This document shows, one piece after another, positions 61,043-64,000 of a stretch of DNA of 64,000 nucleotides. This stretch comes from Paraburkholderia podalyriae (GTDB lineage Bacteria; Pseudomonadota; Gammaproteobacteria; Burkholderiales; Burkholderiaceae), in NCBI RefSeq assembly GCF_014397785.1, contig NZ_VZQQ01000012.1, positions 1 to 64,000 on the forward strand. The letters are read 5' to 3'. The notes under the pieces are model-generated. The model was given only the letters and a program-made list of their open reading frames with translations, had not been told where the DNA came from and made no database searches. Numbering within the stretch: the stretch's first letter is position 1; each line of letters starts with the position of its first letter. Both the position numbers and the translations under genes were made by a program.

Positions 61043-63445
61043 ATGTCAGGGTCGAGCAGCACCGGACGACGGGTCGGAAAAATCTTTGCCTGGCTGCTGG
61101 CCGCGCTCGTGATCCTGATCGTCGCGCTCGTCATCTTCATCCTGACTTTCGACTGGAACCGCGCGCGGCCCTACATCGACGATAAGGTCAGCCAGGCGAT
61201 CGGCCGGCCGTTCGCGATCAACGGCGATCTGAAGGTGGGCTGGCGTCACCCGGTCGGCGAAACCGGCTGGCGCGGCTGGGTGCCTTGGCCGCGCTTCTCG
61301 GCGGCCAACATCACGATCGGCAATCCCGACTGGACCAAACAGCCGCAGTTCGCGACGCTCGACGAGATCGACTTCGAGGTCGAGGTACTGCCGCTGCTCG
61401 CGCACGACATCGTGATTCCGGCGATCAATCTCGTCAATCCGTCGGTCGATCTCGAACGTCTGCTCGACGGGCGCAACAACTGGACCTTCAAGCTGCCGTC
61501 GTCGAGCGGACCGTCCGAGTGGAAGCTCGATTTGCACGATATCGCGTTCGCGAAGAGCAATATCGCGCTGGCGGATCAGCAGAAGAAGATCGAAGTGCAG
61601 ATGGTCGTCGATACGCTCGGGCAGCCCATCCCGATCGGCGACGCGCTGAGGCAGCAGGAGGCGGCCTCGCGCAGCGCGTCGGCGCAGGCGGTCGGCCGCG
61701 CGGGCGCGAGCGAGCTCGCCGCGCAGGCCGAGGCACAGGCGGCCTCGGAGGCGAAGGCGGCTTCCGCGGCGGCGGCTTATGAAGCGGCGGTGCAGGCATC
61801 GGGCGCATCGGGCGCGTCCGTAACGTCAGGCGTGGCCGCGAGTTCCGGCGCGCTCGCGACGAGCGGCGCCGCCGCGCCAGCGGAAGCCATCAGCGGGAGC
61901 GCCGGCTCCGCCGCGGCGGTATCGGGGGCGAGCGGCACCGCACCGGGCGCCAGGCGCCCGACGCCGCTTTATGCGATCGGCTGGACCGTCAAGGGCACCT
62001 ACAACCGCACGCCGGTTTCGGGCAGCGGCAAGTTCGGCGGCGTGCTCGCGCTGCAGGATGCGAACCGGCCATTCCCGGTGCAGGCCGACGTCAAAGCCGG
62101 CGACCTGCATATCGCCTTCGTCGGCACGATCACCGATCCGGCGCATCTCGCGGCGCTCGATCTGCGTCTCTGGCTGCAGGGCAACAGCATGGCGCGCCTG
62201 TATTCGCTGACCGGCGTGACCTTGCCCGAGACGCCGCCGTACGCGACCGAGGGTCGTCTGATCGGTCAGTTCAAATCGGGTGGCAACGTGTTCACGTATG
62301 AAAACTTTACAGGCCGGGTCGGCGGCAGCGATCTGAACGGTTCGTTGACCTATACCGCGCGCCAGCCGCGTCCGCTGCTGGCGGGTGAGCTCGAGTCGTA
62401 CCTGTTGCAGTTCTCCGATCTCGCACCGGTGATCGGCGCCGATTCGAACGCGAGCAAGGCCAGGCGCGGCGACGCCGCCCGGCAGCCGGGCAACCGCGCG
62501 TTGCCGGTCGAGGAGTTCCGCACCGAGCGCTGGAAGGCGATCGACGCCGACGTCAAGTTCACCGGCCGGCGCATCATCAAGAACTCGAACCTGCCGATCA
62601 CGGATCTGTACACGCACGTCGTGATGACCGACGGCGTGCTGTCGCTCGTACCGCTGAAGTTCGGCGTCGCGGGCGGTTCGCTCGCGTCGGACATTCATCT
62701 CGATGGCAGCGCGGCGCCGCTGAAGGGCCGCTTCGCGATGTCGGCGCGGCACGTCAAGCTGAAGCAATTGTTCCCGAGCTTCAAGACGATGCAGAACGCG
62801 CTCGGCGAGATCAACGGCGATGCGTCGCTGTCCGCGACCGGTAATTCGCCGGCAGCGCTCGCGGCGACTTCGAACGGCGAGTTGAAGGCGCTCGTGACCG
62901 ACGGCACCGTGAGCCGTCTGCTGATGGAGGCGGCCGGGCTCAACGTCGCGAACGTCGTGTATGAAAAGCTGTTCGGTACTAGCGACGTGAAGATCAATTG
63001 CGCGGCTGCCGATTTCGTCGCGACCGACGGCGTGCTCGAAGCGCGCGTGTTCGCGCTCGACACCGGCGACGCGGTGATCAACATCGACGGTCACGTGAAT
63101 CTGCGCGACGAGACGATGGACCTTGGCGTGCATCCGCATACGAAGGGCTTCCGGGTCTTTTCGCTGCGCTCGCCGCTGTACGTGAAGGGCACCTTCAAGG
63201 ATCCGCACGTCGGCGTCAATGCGGCCGCGCTCGCGTTGCGTGGCGGCGCGGCGGTCGGGCTCGGGCTGATCAATCCGTTCGCGGCGCTGATTCCGCTGCT
63301 CGCGCCGAGCAACAACAAGCCGCTGCCGTGCGCGCAATTGCTCGCGCAAGTGCGGCAGATGCCGACGGCGCCGCCGCCTGGCGTCAGGCAACAGCCGAAG
63401 GCGGCGATGTCGCTCGAGGGCGCGCCGGTCAACAAGTCTCGGTGA
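61043..63445 (+). CDS. AsmA-family envelope protein
   Basis: An 800-residue protein with an N-terminal membrane anchor (FAWLLAALVILIVALVIFIL) and the AsmA N-terminal domain (FDWNRARPYIDDKVSQAIGR, PFAINGDL). The C-terminal AsmA_2 region has VNIDGHVNLRDET-like text (INIDGHVNLRDETMDLGVHP) and KGTFKDPHVGVN. Relatives carry lipids between inner and outer membranes. An unusual run of about 100 residues (205-305) is almost entirely Ala, Ser, Gly, Val and Thr. No gene follows closely on this strand. Confidence 0.9.
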   Translation: MSGSSSTGRRVGKIFAWLLAALVILIVALVIFILTFDWNRARPYIDDKVSQAIGRPFAINGDLKVGWRHPVGETGWRGWVPWPRFSAANITIGNPDWTKQPQFATLDEIDFEVEVLPLLAHDIVIPAINLVNPSVDLERLLDGRNNWTFKLPSSSGPSEWKLDLHDIAFAKSNIALADQQKKIEVQMVVDTLGQPIPIGDALRQQEAASRSASAQAVGRAGASELAAQAEAQAASEAKAASAAAAYEAAVQASGASGASVTSGVAASSGALATSGAAAPAEAISGSAGSAAAVSGASGTAPGARRPTPLYAIGWTVKGTYNRTPVSGSGKFGGVLALQDANRPFPVQADVKAGDLHIAFVGTITDPAHLAALDLRLWLQGNSMARLYSLTGVTLPETPPYATEGRLIGQFKSGGNVFTYENFTGRVGGSDLNGSLTYTARQPRPLLAGELESYLLQFSDLAPVIGADSNASKARRGDAARQPGNRALPVEEFRTERWKAIDADVKFTGRRIIKNSNLPITDLYTHVVMTDGVLSLVPLKFGVAGGSLASDIHLDGSAAPLKGRFAMSARHVKLKQLFPSFKTMQNALGEINGDASLSATGNSPAALAATSNGELKALVTDGTVSRLLMEAAGLNVANVVYEKLFGTSDVKINCAAADFVATDGVLEARVFALDTGDAVINIDGHVNLRDETMDLGVHPHTKGFRVFSLRSPLYVKGTFKDPHVGVNAAALALRGGAAVGLGLINPFAALIPLLAPSNNKPLPCAQLLAQVRQMPTAPPPGVRQQPKAAMSLEGAPVNKSR

Positions 63446-63497
63446 AGCGAAGAGAACGACCTGTCAGTAGCCCTGAACTTCGGGGCGCCTGATCGGC

Positions 63498-63944
63498 CTA
63501 TCTGAGCGAGCGTGGTGTTGCATCACCCGACGCATCCTGGCGACGCACGCCGCGGCGGGTACCGATCCGCGTCGCGCCGAACTCCGTCAGAATCTTGCCG
63601 CGCGCACGGCTCGCGAACACGAGGAAGCCGAAGCCGTCGGCCTCATACCAGTAGCCGCCGTTCTCGAGACCGTCGAGCGGCTGCTCCAGCGCGTTGGTAA
63701 TGGATTCGATGCAGCGCCGCCGCAATTCGGCCGGCGCGGGGTAGGGTGGCTGTGCGCCGCGCACACTGCATAGAAGCACGTCGAGTCCGGGCAGCACGTG
63801 TGCATAGAGCACCGGTTCGTCCTGCGCGCGAGCCCGCGCGATCTTGGTGTCGAGTTGACTGAATGGCTTGAAATGCCGCAGAACCGCGAGGAACGACTCG
63901 TCGCCGTCCACCTTCGCGCGTCGACGCTTTTTCGGGAAGGACAT
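63498..63944 (-). CDS. Conserved hypothetical protein
   Basis: A 148-residue protein I do not recognise. It starts MSFPKKRRRAKVDGDESFLA after rejecting an upstream in-frame ATG at 63989 that adds a Phe/Arg leader. It has a basic N-terminus, then LLCSVRGAQPPYPAPAELRR and GGYWYEADGFGFLVFASRAR, and ends basic. It has no signal peptide, no cofactor motif and no partner; it is convergent with asmA. Confidence 0.6.
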   Translation of the reverse strand: MSFPKKRRRAKVDGDESFLAVLRHFKPFSQLDTKIARARAQDEPVLYAHVLPGLDVLLCSVRGAQPPYPAPAELRRRCIESITNALEQPLDGLENGGYWYEADGFGFLVFASRARGKILTEFGATRIGTRRGVRRQDASGDATPRSLR

Positions 63945-64000
63945 AAAAATTCGCCTGAAAAAGAATTGCAAGAAACGCTGCGTCCTCATGCGACCACTCC

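Overview
The window reads as the primary chromosome of a high-GC betaproteobacterium of the order Burkholderiales. The closest fit is Paraburkholderia, Burkholderia or Caballeronia. Three things point there: the core gene order (clpB; rho-trxA-ffs-dnaX-ybaB-recR; surE-pcm-nlpD-rpoS; bamD/rluD-pgeF; phaC-phaA-phaB-phaR), PHB proteins very close to the Cupriavidus/Burkholderia type, and strong G/C at third codon positions. I see no insertion sequence, integrase, CRISPR array, tRNA or rRNA. This is almost entirely core chromosome with a few accessory pieces.

Layout. 1-5262: the end of an aminotransferase, then hom-thrC (threonine synthesis) and moeA-moaD-moaE (molybdopterin). 5336-6668: a group III truncated haemoglobin divergent from an NsrR-type nitric-oxide sensor. 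6784-9541: clpB behind a textbook heat-shock promoter. 9619-18678, mostly minus strand: a YidB-like protein, a helix-hairpin-helix protein with a histone-H1-like tail, a MATE exporter, a membrane glycosyltransferase, ribosomal protein L31B, MtfA, a decayed MFS transporter, a MerR regulator, rho and trxA. 19161-23226: SRP RNA and the dnaX-ybaB-recR operon. 23301-28486: a class III CoA-transferase with an SsuABC-like ABC transporter and a convergent quinone oxidoreductase. 28732-35071: surE-pcm-nlpD-rpoS, an exonuclease and rlmD. 35165-38174: bamD divergent from rluD-pgeF. 38175-48721: polyhydroxybutyrate genes phaC, phaA, phaB and phaR, then dusC, rimO, a sugar kinase and a second thiolase, bktB. 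48776-51700: a secreted protein, metC and serB. 52038-56334: a bacterial end-joining locus (ku, ligD, small disordered protein). 56357-64000: a LysR/oxidoreductase pair, a secreted protein, an FetAB-type exporter, an AsmA protein and a hypothetical protein.

Functional links. phaA and bktB supply 3-ketoacyl-CoA, PhaB reduces it, PhaC polymerises it and PhaR regulates. The phaC promoter carries several overlapping dyads and a direct repeat. RpoS, ClpB, Ku/LigD, the globin/NsrR pair and the surE/pcm repair genes give the window a stress-survival flavour.

The observations I rate highest are: (1) dnaX and surE each have a TACAAT hexamer exactly 6 nt before the ATG, suggesting leaderless mRNAs; (2) the dyad-rich phaC promoter; (3) an MFS transporter remnant read in frame right behind a MerR regulator that has a perfect operator palindrome; (4) a bamD promoter buried in the rluD 5' coding region; (5) a small disordered gene attached to the end-joining operon. 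I did not find a clearly new multi-gene system, and all functional calls come from reading the sequence without database searches.
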